64,000 bases of DNA from Intrasporangium flavum (GTDB lineage: Bacteria > Actinomycetota > Actinomycetes > Actinomycetales > Dermatophilaceae), in contig NZ_MLJO01000013.1 of assembly GCF_001956915.1 (NCBI RefSeq), positions 1-64,000 on the forward strand. The letters run 5' to 3'. The notes beneath the pieces were generated by a model, which was not told where the DNA came from, did no database searches, and saw nothing but the letters and a program-made list of their open reading frames with translations. Both the position numbers and the translations under genes were made by a program. Each line of letters begins with the position of its first letter. The first letter of the stretch is position 1. Below are positions 41,532 through 50,432 of the stretch, piece by piece.

Positions 41532-43703
41532 ATGGCCACCCTGCTCTACCGACTCGGGCGCCTCAGCTTCCGCCGACGCGGCATCGTCGCGACGCTGTTC
41601 GCCCTCGTGCTCGCCGCCGTCGTCGGCGGGTTCGTCGCCGCCGGAACGCCGCCCACCTCGAACATCACGATCCCGGGCACCGAGTCGCAGCGCGCGCTCG
41701 AGGCGCTGAGCACCGAGTTCCCGCAGGCGAGCGGCGCGGCCGGCACCGTCGTCGTCCGGGCGCCCGAGGGCCAGACGGTCATGACCCCCGCCGGCCAGGC
41801 CGCCGTCAACGCGGTCGTCGCCAAGGCCAACCAGCTGCCCGGCGTCCTCGGCGCGATGAGCCCGTTCGACACCAAGGCGATCAGTCCCGACGGCCGGTAC
41901 GCCCTGGTCACCGTCCAGTACAAGCAGAGCGCCGACAAGCTGACCCCCGACCAGCGCACCGCCTACGAGCACCTCGGCCAGGGCGCCCCGGCCGGGTGGA
42001 CCGTCGCCTCCGGCGGTGAGCCGCTGCTCGCCGAGCCGGAGGTGGGCTCGACCGAGGGGCTCGGCGTCGTCGTCGCGCTCGTCGTCCTGCTCATCACCTT
42101 CGGCTCGCTCGTCGCGGCCGGCATGACGATGCTCAACGCGCTCGTCGGCGTCGGCCTCGGCGTCGCCGGCCTCATGCTGCTCGGGCACGTCGTCGACCTC
42201 ACGAGCACGACGCCGATCCTCGCGCTCATGCTGGGCCTCGCCGTCGGCATCGACTACTCGCTGTTCATCACCTCGCGCTACCGGGACGACATCGCGGTCG
42301 GCATGGACCGCGAGGAGGCCGCGGGCCACGCGGTGGGCACGGCCGGGTCGGCCGTCGTCTTCGCGGGCCTCACCGTCGTCATCGCCCTCGCCGGCCTTTC
42401 GGTCGTCGGCATCCCGTTCCTCACGGCGATGGGCCTGGCCGCGGCCGGGACCGTCGCGATCGCCGTCGTCGTCGCGGTGACGCTGCTGCCGGCCATCCTC
42501 GGCTTCGCCGGCGACCGCGTCCTGTCGCGGAGCCAGCGCAAGGCGCGCCGCGGCGGCGCGCCCGCCGCCGACCTCGAGGACGCCGCGACCAACCGTGGGT
42601 TCGCCTGGGGCCGAAGGGTGGTCAAGGCCCGTGGCCCGGTGCTGCTCATCGGCGTCGTGCTGCTCGGCGCCCTGGCGATCCCCGCCGCGAGCATGCGTCT
42701 GGCCCTGCCCGACGACGGCACCGCCCCGAGCGGCTCGAGCAAGCGCGTCGCCTACGACATGGTGTCCGAGGGCTTCGGCCCCGGCTTCAACGGCCGCCTC
42801 GTCATGGTCGTCCACGGCGACGACGCCGCCGGGGTCAAGGCCGCCGTGCACCAGGCCGCCGGCATCGCCCAGAAGACGCCCGACGTCCTCGCGGTCGCGC
42901 CCGGCCAGACCAGCGCCGACGGCCGCACCACGATCCTCGCCGTGATCCCGAAGTCCGGCCCGAGCGACGAGGCCACCTTCGACCTCGTCCGCGACCTGCG
43001 CTCCGGCGTGGCGCCCGTCGCCACGTCGACCGGGGCGGAGATCTCGCTGACCGGCGTCACGGCCATCGGCGTCGACGTGTCGGACAAGCTCTCGGCAGCC
43101 CTGCCCGTCTACCTGCTCGTCGTCGTCGGGCTCAGCTTCGTGCTGCTCGCCCTCGTGTTCCGCTCGGTCCTCGTGCCGCTCAAGGCGACCGTCGGCTTCC
43201 TCCTGTCGGTCGGGGCGACGTTCGGCGCCACGGTGGCCGTGTTCCAGTGGGGCTGGCTCAAGGACGCCATCGGCCTCGACACCCCCGGGCCCCTCGTCAG
43301 CTTCCTGCCGATCCTGCTCATCGGCATCCTCTTCGGCCTGGCCATGGACTACGAGGTGTTCCTCGTGTCGCGGATGCGCGAGGACTTCGTGCACGGCGAG
43401 TCGGCCCCCGAGGCGATCGTCTCCGGGGTCGGCCACGGTGCGCGAGTCGTCGTGGCGGCGGCGCTCATCATGATCAGCGTCTTCGCCGGCTTCGTCTTCG
43501 TCGACGACGCGATCATCAAGTCGATGGGCTTCGCGCTCGCGTTCGGCGTGCTCGTCGACGCGTTCGTCGTCCGCCTCGCGCTCGTGCCGGCCGTCATGTC
43601 GTTCTTCGGCGACCGGGCGTGGTGGCTGCCGCGCTGGCTCGACCGGCTCCTGCCGAACGTCGACATCGAGGGCGAGAGCCTGCGCCGGCGCACCGCCGCC
43701 TGA
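41532..43703 (+). CDS. MMPL family (RND superfamily) exporter
   Basis: 723 aa with 12 predicted membrane segments in the RND arrangement and two large outer domains. GIDYSLFITSRYRDDI (TM4) and LFGLAMDYEVFLVSRMREDF (TM10) carry the Asp-Tyr pairs of proton relay. A cytoplasmic loop near LSRSQRKARRG is basic. Family members export lipids, glycolipids or antibiotics. It is controlled by the adjacent TetR and shows only family-level similarity to the MMPL gene at 24.2 kb, so the two probably serve different substrates. Confidence 0.92.
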   Translation: MATLLYRLGRLSFRRRGIVATLFALVLAAVVGGFVAAGTPPTSNITIPGTESQRALEALSTEFPQASGAAGTVVVRAPEGQTVMTPAGQAAVNAVVAKANQLPGVLGAMSPFDTKAISPDGRYALVTVQYKQSADKLTPDQRTAYEHLGQGAPAGWTVASGGEPLLAEPEVGSTEGLGVVVALVVLLITFGSLVAAGMTMLNALVGVGLGVAGLMLLGHVVDLTSTTPILALMLGLAVGIDYSLFITSRYRDDIAVGMDREEAAGHAVGTAGSAVVFAGLTVVIALAGLSVVGIPFLTAMGLAAAGTVAIAVVVAVTLLPAILGFAGDRVLSRSQRKARRGGAPAADLEDAATNRGFAWGRRVVKARGPVLLIGVVLLGALAIPAASMRLALPDDGTAPSGSSKRVAYDMVSEGFGPGFNGRLVMVVHGDDAAGVKAAVHQAAGIAQKTPDVLAVAPGQTSADGRTTILAVIPKSGPSDEATFDLVRDLRSGVAPVATSTGAEISLTGVTAIGVDVSDKLSAALPVYLLVVVGLSFVLLALVFRSVLVPLKATVGFLLSVGATFGATVAVFQWGWLKDAIGLDTPGPLVSFLPILLIGILFGLAMDYEVFLVSRMREDFVHGESAPEAIVSGVGHGARVVVAAALIMISVFAGFVFVDDAIIKSMGFALAFGVLVDAFVVRLALVPAVMSFFGDRAWWLPRWLDRLLPNVDIEGESLRRRTAA

Positions 43704-43765
43704 GGTCCCTGAGATCCCTGAGGAGCCACGGACGCCCGCGGGGGCAGCGGGCCGCGCGGACGCCG

Positions 43766-44089
43766 TCAGGCCGGGCGGTGCAGCACCGCGCCGGAGGGGG
43801 CCACGGTCAGCGTGCCCTCGCCGGTGCCGACGACCTCGCCGTCGACGATGAGCGAGCGGCCGGCGGGGTCGCGTGCCGGGAAGACGAGCGTCACGGCCGG
43901 CCGGTCGGCGACGATCCCGGTCGCCGTGCTCCCGACCCGGTCGACGACGAGCCCGCCGTCCTGCTCCGACCCGGGTCTGACGCGCACCGCGAGCACGTGC
44001 GGGCGCTCCGCGCCCTGCGCCACGAGGAACGCGTAGTCGTGGTCCTCGAGGGCTCGCGGCAGGTCCGCGAGCTCCACCCTGATGCTCAT
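43766..44089 (-). CDS. Small PPOX-like (split-barrel) protein, tentative
   Basis: 107 aa. Strands RPHVLAVRVRPGS, GGLVVDRVGSTATGIVADRP and AVTLVFPAR resemble the split beta-barrel of pyridoxamine-phosphate-oxidase-like flavin or F420 proteins, but only a short version is present. ATG 44089 follows a clear GGAGGTGG ribosome site; the frame upstream to 44188 is Arg/Asp-rich and lacks one. No neighbours in the same direction. The family call is tentative. Confidence 0.55.
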   Translation of the reverse strand: MSIRVELADLPRALEDHDYAFLVAQGAERPHVLAVRVRPGSEQDGGLVVDRVGSTATGIVADRPAVTLVFPARDPAGRSLIVDGEVVGTGEGTLTVAPSGAVLHRPA

Positions 44090-44318
44090 GGCCACCTCCG
44101 GGTCCGGCCGCACGCCGCGCGCGTCGTCCCTCGGATCCTCCCGCGTCGGGGCCCGGGTGACCAGAGCGAGGCCCACATGGGTAGGCACAGTGCAGGGCCT
44201 TCGGCGATGCCGGCTCGACCTATCGGCCCAGGCCCGGGTGGTTCTGACCGTGAGCCGCCCGGGCCGTCCCCGCTGGATCGTGCACCTCGCCGTCGGCCGG
44301 GAGGGCTAGCCTGCCGGG

Positions 44319-44933
44319 ATGAGCGATGGCGAGCACCGCAGCAACCCCCGCCGTCCGGCGTTCTTCAGCCCGGCGGCGCTCGAGGCGCACGGCCCCGCCT
44401 ACGACCCGACCGAGGAGATCCTCGTCGCGCACGAGACGGCCCGGGCCCTCGTCCGCGCGGGGCGCGCGGCCGCCGACCCCGATGTCACGGCCAAGCTCGT
44501 CGCGCTCGTCGACGAGATCGGGCTGTCCACCCTCGCCGAGCTGTGGTCGCAGCGCCCGGCCCGCAGCCTGCCCGGTGCCCTGTGGCGCCTCTACGTGCTC
44601 CGCGAGTGGGTCCGGCGGACCCCCGACGACGCCAGCCGCGAGTACGGCGCGGGCATCCGGTTCACCGGTCCGAACCACGCCGTCGCCGGCGCCGCCGAGC
44701 CACCGGGCCCGCAGGAGATGAGCCGGCTCGTCGACGAGGTGCTCCGGGGCGTCTTCGAGGGCGACCTTGCCGTGGCCCTGGAGCGGGCCGCCGCCTTCTG
44801 CCGCGTCGTCGCCGCCGGACGGGCCGACCTCGGCTCGGGCGACGAGAGCGCCGAGCAGGCGGCCAACGTCCTGTCGATGGGCGAGGACCTCGCCGCGTGC
44901 GCCCGCCTCTGGCGTGCCGACACCCTCGACTGA
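44319..44933 (+). CDS. Conserved-looking hypothetical soluble protein
   Basis: 204 aa, helical, no signal peptide. After a Pro/Arg-rich start (PRRPAFFSPAALEAHGPAYD) most of the protein looks like packed helices: ARALVRAGRAAADPDVTAKL, GALWRLYVLREWVRRTP and QEMSRLVDEVLRGVFEGDL. TAGCCT at 44307 ends six bases before ATG 44319, and no ribosome site is visible, so the mRNA is probably leaderless. No family recognised; the acidic, Ala-rich composition fits the genome's own genes. Confidence 0.65.
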   Translation: MSDGEHRSNPRRPAFFSPAALEAHGPAYDPTEEILVAHETARALVRAGRAAADPDVTAKLVALVDEIGLSTLAELWSQRPARSLPGALWRLYVLREWVRRTPDDASREYGAGIRFTGPNHAVAGAAEPPGPQEMSRLVDEVLRGVFEGDLAVALERAAAFCRVVAAGRADLGSGDESAEQAANVLSMGEDLAACARLWRADTLD

Positions 44934-45312
44934 GCCTCCGGTCCCGCACGCGCCCCGCACGGGCTCCCGCAGCGGGCCCGCACGGGCCACGCCGCCCGGG
45001 TCCACGTTTCGACGCGGTTTCTTTGGACTTCGCCGCGGACGCGCCTATCCTTGAACCCGCGTCGGGCCGCGGTAGCCCCGGGTCCCAAAATCCGCCGCTA
45101 CGAGCGGCCCAGTGCCGAGAGGCGCTCCCGGCCCGACGTCACCATCCACCGGAGTCCGGCCTGCTGTCGCCACGGTCCAGCCGCCACCCGCCCCGATTTC
45201 CGCGGCCCGTGGGTGGGGGGTGATGATGCTCCGTGTGGCTCCACCCGCATCCCTGTCATCTCGTCGTCCCCTTCCACGCCCGGCACCTGCCCGGCGGATC
45301 TACTCTGGGCGC
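44934..45312. other. Gene-free leader region with a promoter and hairpins
   Basis: This 379-bp interval has no convincing gene of its own. It holds a sigma-70-type promoter (45023-45051) about 260 bp before the next ATG, so a long 5' leader is expected. The leader has a perfect hairpin GCCGCT-ACG-AGCGGC at 45094-45108. Further pairing is likely but was not folded. No riboswitch class was recognised. An in-frame ATG at 45226 behind a G-run could extend the following protein by 29 residues. Confidence 0.45.
45023..45051 (+). promoter_or_regulatory. Sigma-70-type promoter
   Basis: TTGGAC (45023-45028), 17-bp spacer, TATCCT (45046-45051), close to TTGACA-N17-TATAAT. It is one of the few recognisable housekeeping promoters in the window. 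Confidence 0.55.
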
Positions 45313-45585
45313 ATGACGCCCGAGGAGGAGCGGTCCTCAGACCTGCTCGATGTCGCCCTCCGGGACGAGATCGAGCTCGTCTCGGACCTCGTCGTGGCCG
45401 CCTCCGGCAGCCCGCGCCACTTCACCCCGGCCGAGGTCGACGAGCTTCTCGGGGTCGGTGAGGACGCCTGCCCCGATGCCTCGCCGGCGCCGGATCCCGC
45501 TGCGGCAGCAGGGGCTTCGCTCCCCGTCGTCCCCGACGCCCCGGGTGCCGTCGTCGGCGACGTCGCTGCCCACCGCGCCGACTGA
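45313..45585 (+). CDS. Small acidic hypothetical protein
   Basis: 90 aa, strongly acidic. Residues 1-50 (DLLDVALRDEIELVSDLVVA) are predicted helical, with FTPAEVDELLGV like a short helix pair; the rest is Ala/Pro/Asp-rich and likely disordered. No signal peptide or membrane segment. ATG 45313 is chosen because the upstream extension from 45226 is Arg/Pro-rich. Not recognised; it resembles small actinobacterial proteins of unknown role often found as single genes. Confidence 0.5.
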   Translation: MTPEEERSSDLLDVALRDEIELVSDLVVAASGSPRHFTPAEVDELLGVGEDACPDASPAPDPAAAAGASLPVVPDAPGAVVGDVAAHRAD

Positions 45586-45672
45586 CGCGCCGACCGACGC
45601 CGACCGGCGCCGACCGCGGCTCCGCTGCGGCGCCGCTGCGGCTCCGCCCGTCCCGCGGGGTGGTCCCACGAC

Positions 45673-45690
45673 CCCTACCCGCCGGTAGGG
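45673..45690 (+). terminator. Hairpin after the small acidic protein gene
   Basis: CCCTACC-CGCC-GGTAGGG, a 7-bp perfect stem with a 4-nt loop, 88 bp after the stop and before the DUF47 promoter. Confidence 0.4.
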
Positions 45691-45702
45691 CCCGCTCCGC
45701 CG

Positions 45703-45768
45703 CCCGAACGGGAGGTGAACCCCGGGTGGAGCCTCGATTGCGTCGCATGTCGTCCTTGCCCGTAGCAT
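45703..45768 (+). promoter_or_regulatory. Possible PHO-like repeat and promoter upstream of DUF47-pit
   Basis: On the minus strand GTTCACC (45720-45714) is followed 11 bp on by the weaker GTTCGGG (45709-45703), similar to the actinobacterial PhoP box. Downstream on the plus strand lie TTGCGT (45738-45743), a 19-bp spacer and TAGCAT (45763-45768), 39 bp before GTG 45808. Both calls are tentative. Confidence 0.35.
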
Positions 45769-45807
45769 CGTCCCCGGACCAGACCCCGACTCGACCGGAG
45801 CACGCCC

Positions 45808-46428
45808 GTGGGTTTTCGCCTCACACCCCAGGACACGAGCTTTTTCTCCCTCTTCACCTCCTCCGCACAACTCCTCGTCGAGGCGACCCGGGAGCTGACC
45901 CGCTTCCTCGAGGTCGAACCGGCGAAGCGCCAGGAGGTGGCCGACCGGCTCAAGGAGCTCGAGCACGCCGCGGACGACGCGACGCACGAGCTCATCAACA
46001 AGGTGAACAGCTCGTTCATCACGCCGTTCGACCGCGAGGACATCCACAACCTCGCCGCGTCGCTCGACGACTGCATGGACCTCATCGAGGAGACCGCCGA
46101 CCTCATCGTGCTCTACCGCGTCGGTGAGATCCCCGAGGGTCTCGTCGACCAGTTCGAGATCCTCGCCCGGATGGCCGAGGTCACCGCCGAGGCGATGCCG
46201 CGCCTGCGCTCGCTGCAGGACCTCAAGAGCTACTGGATCGAGATCAACCGTCTCGAGAACCAGGCCGACTCGCTGCACCGCACCATGGTCGCGAACCTCT
46301 TCAACAACTCCGTCGACCCCGTCACGGTCATCAAGGTCAAGGCCATCGTCGACGGCTTCGAGAACGCGGCCGACGCGTTCGAGAAGGTCGCGCACGTGGT
46401 CGAAGGCATCGCGGTCAAGGAGTCCTGA
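45808..46428 (+). CDS. DUF47 family PhoU-like phosphate transport accessory protein
   Basis: 206 aa, all-helical. FFSLFTSSAQLLVEATREL, LKELEHAADDATHELINKVN and TPFDREDIHNLAASLDDCMD are the conserved DUF47 helices, with acidic E/D-x3-D motifs expected to bind a metal cluster as in PhoU. Members sit beside Pit permeases and are believed to gate or modulate phosphate uptake. The pit gene starts 7 bp after its stop. GTG 45808 opens with GFRLTPQDTSFFSLF, matching the family N-terminus. Confidence 0.92.
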   Translation: MGFRLTPQDTSFFSLFTSSAQLLVEATRELTRFLEVEPAKRQEVADRLKELEHAADDATHELINKVNSSFITPFDREDIHNLAASLDDCMDLIEETADLIVLYRVGEIPEGLVDQFEILARMAEVTAEAMPRLRSLQDLKSYWIEINRLENQADSLHRTMVANLFNNSVDPVTVIKVKAIVDGFENAADAFEKVAHVVEGIAVKES

Positions 46429-46435
46429 CCCTCCG

Positions 46436-47440
46436 ATGGACACCACCGTCCCCCTGTTCGGCGTGGTCGCGGTCATCGCGCTCGCCATGGGCTTCAACTA
46501 CACCAACGGCTTCCACGACGCGGCCAACGCCATCGCGACGTCGGTCTCGACGCGCGCGCTGACCCCGCGCGTCGCGCTCGTCATGGCCGCCGTCGCCAAC
46601 CTCTTCGGTGCGTTCTTCGGCCAGAAGGTCGCCGCGACGATCGGCAGCGGCATCATCGCCCAGCCCACCGGCGTCGACGGGCTGTGGCTCGTGGCCGCCG
46701 CGCTCGTCGGCGCCACCGGCTGGAACCTGCTGACGTGGTGGTTCGGCCTGCCGTCGAGCTCCTCGCACGCCCTCATCGGCGGCCTGGGCGGCGCGGCGCT
46801 CGTCGCGGGCGTCGCCGTCCAGTGGTCGGTCATCTGGACCAAGGTCGTCATCCCGATGGTCCTGTCGCCGGTCATCGGCCTCGTCGTGGGCTACCTCGTC
46901 ATGGCGGCGATCCTCTGGCTCTTCCGCCGGTCCAACCCCGGACGCGTCACCCGCGGGTTCCGCCTCGCGCAGACCGCCTCGGCCGCCGCGATGGCCTTCG
47001 GCCACGGCCTGCAGGACGCCGCCAAGACCGCCGGCGTCGTCGTGCTCGCCCTGACGATCGCGGGCTACCACACCGGACCCACGGTGCCCCTGTGGGTGCT
47101 CGTGCTGTCGGCGGTCGTCATCTCCCTCGGCACCTACGCCGGTGGCTGGCGCATCATGCGCACCCTCGGCCGTCGCATCATCGACCTCGGGCCCCCGCAG
47201 GGCTTCGCGGCCGAGACGACCGCCGCGTCCATCCTCTACGTGGCCGGCCTCGCCTTCGGCGCCCCGATCTCGACGACGCACACGATCACCTCGGCGATCA
47301 TGGGCGTCGGGGCGACCAAGAGCGTGCGCGCCGTGCGCTGGAACGTCGCCGGCAACATCGTCGGCGCGTGGTTCCTCACCTTCCCGGGTGCCGCGCTCGT
47401 GGCCATCCTCTGCTGGTACGCCACTGCGATCTTCCGCTGA
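46436..47440 (+). CDS. pit: Low-affinity inorganic phosphate transporter, PiT family
   Basis: A 334-aa inner-membrane Pi:cation symporter. The two inverted PHO4 signature repeats are visible: GFNYTNGFHDAANAIATSVSTRAL near the N-terminus (Asn and Asp of GFHDAAN) and FGHGLQDAAKTAGV in the second half, plus PISTTHTITSAIMG and GLPSSSSHALIGGLGG. About 10 membrane segments. It is the second gene of the DUF47-pit operon and converges on the high-affinity pst operon across a shared terminator. Confidence 0.95.
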   Translation: MDTTVPLFGVVAVIALAMGFNYTNGFHDAANAIATSVSTRALTPRVALVMAAVANLFGAFFGQKVAATIGSGIIAQPTGVDGLWLVAAALVGATGWNLLTWWFGLPSSSSHALIGGLGGAALVAGVAVQWSVIWTKVVIPMVLSPVIGLVVGYLVMAAILWLFRRSNPGRVTRGFRLAQTASAAAMAFGHGLQDAAKTAGVVVLALTIAGYHTGPTVPLWVLVLSAVVISLGTYAGGWRIMRTLGRRIIDLGPPQGFAAETTAASILYVAGLAFGAPISTTHTITSAIMGVGATKSVRAVRWNVAGNIVGAWFLTFPGAALVAILCWYATAIFR

Positions 47441-47484
47441 CGCGCGGTCGCGCAGGCCGGTGAGACCCGGCCCCGCGCACGAGA

Positions 47485-47520
47485 AAGCGCCCACCCGACC
47501 TGACGGTCGGGTGGGCGCTT
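47485..47520. terminator. Bidirectional terminator between pit and pstB
   Basis: A perfect 16-bp inverted repeat, AAGCGCCCACCCGACC / GGTCGGGTGGGCGCTT, with a 4-nt TGAC loop. A's lead and T's trail the stem, so it works in both directions. It is 45 bp after the pit stop and 43 bp after the pstB stop. Confidence 0.9.
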
Positions 47521-47562
47521 CGTCGTCCGGGCCGGTGCGGCCCCGGGCCCCGGGCCTCCGGC

Positions 47563-48339
47563 TCAGCCGAAGCGGCCGGAGATGTAGTCCTCGGTGGCCT
47601 GCTCGGTCGGGTTGTTGAAGATGCGGGTCGTGTCGTCGAGCTCGATGAGCCGGCCCGGCTCGCCCGTCGCCTTGAGGTTGAAGAACGCGGTGCGGTCCGA
47701 GACGCGGGCCGCCTGCTGCATGTTGTGCGTGACGATGACGATCGTGTACTCGCTCTTGAGGTCGTTGATGAGGTCCTCGATGGCGAGCGTGGAGATCGGG
47801 TCGAGCGCCGAGCACGGCTCGTCCATGAGCAGCACCTGGGGCTGCACGGCGATGGCCCGGGCGATGCAGAGGCGCTGCTGCTGGCCGCCGGACAGGCCCG
47901 CGCCGGGCTTGCCGAGGCGGTCCTTGACCTCGTTCCAGAGGTTGGCGCCCTTGAGCGAGCTCTCGACGATGCCGTCGAGCGTCTTCCTGTTCTTGACGCC
48001 GTTGAGGCGCAGGCCGGCCGCGACGTTGTCGTAGATCGACATCGTCGGGAACGGGTTGGGCCGCTGGAAGACCATGCCGACGGTGCGGCGCACCGCCACC
48101 GGGTCCATCGACGGGGCGTAGAGGTCCTGGTCGTCGAGCATGACCTTGCCCTCGACGCGTCCGCCGGGGATCACCTCGTGCATCCGGTTGAGGGTGCGCA
48201 GGAAGGTCGACTTGCCACAGCCCGAGGGGCCGATGAACGCCGTGACGGACCGGGGCTCGACCGTCATCGTGACGCCCTCGACGGCCTTGAAGCCGCCGTA
48301 GTAGACGTTGAGGTCGCTGACGTCGATTCGCTTTGCCAT
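47563..48339 (-). CDS. pstB: Phosphate ABC transporter ATP-binding protein
   Basis: A 258-aa ATPase powering high-affinity phosphate uptake. Walker [11 protein letters not shown]-loop [16 protein letters not shown] (the PstB-specific Pro-rich stretch), signature [14 protein letters not shown], Walker [13 protein letters not shown] and switch His in [11 protein letters not shown]. Last gene of the pstSCAB order. It begins 20 bp after pstA. No phoU is attached here; a DUF47 protein lies on the convergent side. Confidence 0.96.
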   Translation of the reverse strand: MAKRIDVSDLNVYYGGFKAVEGVTMTVEPRSVTAFIGPSGCGKSTFLRTLNRMHEVIPGGRVEGKVMLDDQDLYAPSMDPVAVRRTVGMVFQRPNPFPTMSIYDNVAAGLRLNGVKNRKTLDGIVESSLKGANLWNEVKDRLGKPGAGLSGGQQQRLCIARAIAVQPQVLLMDEPCSALDPISTLAIEDLINDLKSEYTIVIVTHNMQQAARVSDRTAFFNLKATGEPGRLIELDDTTRIFNNPTEQATEDYISGRFG

Positions 48340-48359
48340 GTCAGGGGATTCGCTTTCTC

Positions 48360-49328
48360 TTACTTCTTGACCGAGCCGAAGTGCGCGATGAGCCGGCCGA
48401 TGACGTTGAGCATCAGGACGAGGATGATCAGCGTCAGGGCCGTGCCCCACATCCGCTCGGCGGCGGCCGCGAGGGCGATGTCGCCACGGTCCTGGTTGAT
48501 CATCATGGGCAGCGTCGGGAAGTTGCCGTTGAACAGGTCGCGCTGGAAGTTCTTGGTGTACGGGGCGAGGATCAGCAGCGGGGCCGTCTCGCCCATGACG
48601 CGGGCGACGCCGAGCAGCACGCCGGTGACGATGCCCGAGAAGGCGGTGCGGAGCACCACCCGCACGACGGTGACCCACTTGGGCACGCCGAGGGCGTACG
48701 ACGCCTCGCGGAGCTCGTTCGGGACGAGCTTGAGCATCTCCTCGGTGGAGCGCACGACCACGGGGATCATGAGCAGCACGAGCGCGAGCGAGGCCGCGAC
48801 GCCCGAGCGGTCGATCCCGAAGGTCGTGACCCACACGGCGTAGATGAACAGGGCCGCCACGATCGAGGGGATGCCCGAGAGGATGTCGACGGTGAAACTG
48901 ATCGTGCGGGCGAACCAGCCACGGCCGTACTCGACGAGGTAGACGGCGGTGAGGATGCCGATCGGCACGGCGATGAGCGCCGTGAAGCCGACCATCTCGA
49001 GGGTGCCCTCGATGGCGTGGCGCGCGCCGCCGCCGACGTCGTCGGAGTTGATGTTGCGCTGGTTGCCGGTCCACCACACCGAGGTGGTGAGCATGTGCGC
49101 ACCCTTGAGCACGACGGTGCCGAGGATCCACACGAGCGGCACCATGGCGAGCAGGAAGGCGCCCCACATGACGACGCGGGCCACCACGTCCTTGACGGCG
49201 CGGGCCCGGTGCGGGTTGCTCATCTCGCGCAGGGCCTCGCGGCCGCGCTTGCCCCCGGGCGGGGTGGCGTCGGTGGTGGTGCCGTCGGTGCTGTCGAGGG
49301 GGCCGCGGTTCTCGGTCACCGTGCTCAT
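48360..49328 (-). CDS. pstA: Phosphate ABC transporter permease
   Basis: A 322-aa inner-membrane permease with a charged N-terminal tail of about 55 residues and six membrane segments. [36 protein letters not shown] and [20 protein letters not shown] (the EAA/PstA motif with Glu next to the Thr) are characteristic. It overlaps pstC by ATGA. The ATG at 49328 is confirmed by that overlap. Confidence 0.95.
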   Translation of the reverse strand: MSTVTENRGPLDSTDGTTTDATPPGGKRGREALREMSNPHRARAVKDVVARVVMWGAFLLAMVPLVWILGTVVLKGAHMLTTSVWWTGNQRNINSDDVGGGARHAIEGTLEMVGFTALIAVPIGILTAVYLVEYGRGWFARTISFTVDILSGIPSIVAALFIYAVWVTTFGIDRSGVAASLALVLLMIPVVVRSTEEMLKLVPNELREASYALGVPKWVTVVRVVLRTAFSGIVTGVLLGVARVMGETAPLLILAPYTKNFQRDLFNGNFPTLPMMINQDRGDIALAAAAERMWGTALTLIILVLMLNVIGRLIAHFGSVKK

Positions 49329-50332
49329 TCGCTGAAGGCCTTCCTGCGCTCGATGACGACGCGGGCGATGCTGTTGACGACGAAGGTCAGCACGAACAGC
49401 ACGAGCCCGGCCGCGATGTAGGCGCCGGTCTTGCTCGGGTTGCTGAACTCGGCGGCGTTGTTGGCGATCTTCGAGGCGAACGTCTCGCCGCCGTTGAACA
49501 GCGAGAAGGTCCAGTCGGTGCCGTCGGCGAGCGCCGACACGAGGAAGGTCACCGCGATGGTCTCGCCGAGCGCGCGGCCCAGGGCCAGCATCGCGGCGGA
49601 GATGACGCCGGGGCGACCGAAGGGCAGCACCGCGGTGCGGATCATCTCCCACTGGGTCGCGCCGAGGGCGAGCGCGCCCTCCTTGTGCGTGACCGGCGTC
49701 TGGTCGAAGACCTCGCGCGAGAGCGCTGTGACGATGGGCAGGACCATGATCGACAGGACGATGCCGATGAAGAAGATCGTGCCGCCGGAGATGCCGGTCG
49801 GCGCGAGGAGGGGGAACCAGCCGAGGGTGGACTCGACCCACGTCTGCACGGGCTTCCACACCGGGAAGAACACGATGAGGCCCCAGAGGCCGTAGACGAT
49901 CGAGGGCACCGCGGCCAGCAGGTCGACGAGCGTCGCCGCCGGCCGGCGCAGCCAGGCCGGGGAGTACTGGGTGAGGAACAGGGCCACGGCCACGCCGACG
50001 GGCACCGCGATGCACATCGCGATCGTCGAGGCGGCGACCGTGGTCCAGAGGAACTCGAGGATGCCGAAGGCGGGCTTGTCGCCGCCCGGCGCCCAGACGC
50101 GGCTCGTCAGGAAGCTCGCGTTGTTGTCGACGAGGGCCGGGACGGCCTCGACGACGAGGAACACCGCGATGAGGGTCACGATGGCGATGACGAGGAAACC
50201 GGACAGCGTCGCGGCGCCGCCGAAGAGGCGGTCGCCGATGCGTCCGGTGGAGGCGCGGTCGGCCTCGAGGGGGGCTCGTCCGTCGGGGCCTGGCATCTCG
50301 TCAGTGGCGGATGCACCCGTCACGCTCGACAT
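49325..50332 (-). CDS. pstC: Phosphate ABC transporter permease
   Basis: A 335-aa permease paired with PstA. The N-terminal tail is acidic, then TM1 ([25 protein letters not shown], interrupted). The core shows [35 protein letters not shown] and [20 protein letters not shown]. The ATG lies 100 bp after pstS, and the interval contains a strong hairpin, so it is transcribed at a reduced level relative to pstS. Confidence 0.95.
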   Translation of the reverse strand: MSSVTGASATDEMPGPDGRAPLEADRASTGRIGDRLFGGAATLSGFLVIAIVTLIAVFLVVEAVPALVDNNASFLTSRVWAPGGDKPAFGILEFLWTTVAASTIAMCIAVPVGVAVALFLTQYSPAWLRRPAATLVDLLAAVPSIVYGLWGLIVFFPVWKPVQTWVESTLGWFPLLAPTGISGGTIFFIGIVLSIMVLPIVTALSREVFDQTPVTHKEGALALGATQWEMIRTAVLPFGRPGVISAAMLALGRALGETIAVTFLVSALADGTDWTFSLFNGGETFASKIANNAAEFSNPSKTGAYIAAGLVLFVLTFVVNSIARVVIERRKAFSE

Positions 50333-50384
50333 GTGGGGCCTTCCTGCTCGGGGTCAATCGGGTGGTGCCTGGGTCCGGTACCGC

Positions 50385-50421
50385 CTCAGGGGCGGACGCC
50401 GGTTCGGCGTCCGCCCCTGAG
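50385..50421 (-). terminator. Strong hairpin between pstS and pstC (attenuator or processing site)
   Basis: A 17-bp perfect stem, CTCAGGGGCGGACGCCG with its complement, and a 3-nt loop, begins 11 bp after the pstS stop and ends about 50 bp before the pstC start. Such a stem stabilises the pstS message or ends most transcripts, giving excess binding protein over permease. Confidence 0.75.
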
Positions 50422-50432
50422 CGGTCGGTCGG

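Noticed and set aside
45094-45108. A hairpin with an ACG loop that recalls the mini-ykkC riboswitch
   Set aside because: The second ACGR hairpin was not found and the following gene is not a guanidine or efflux gene.
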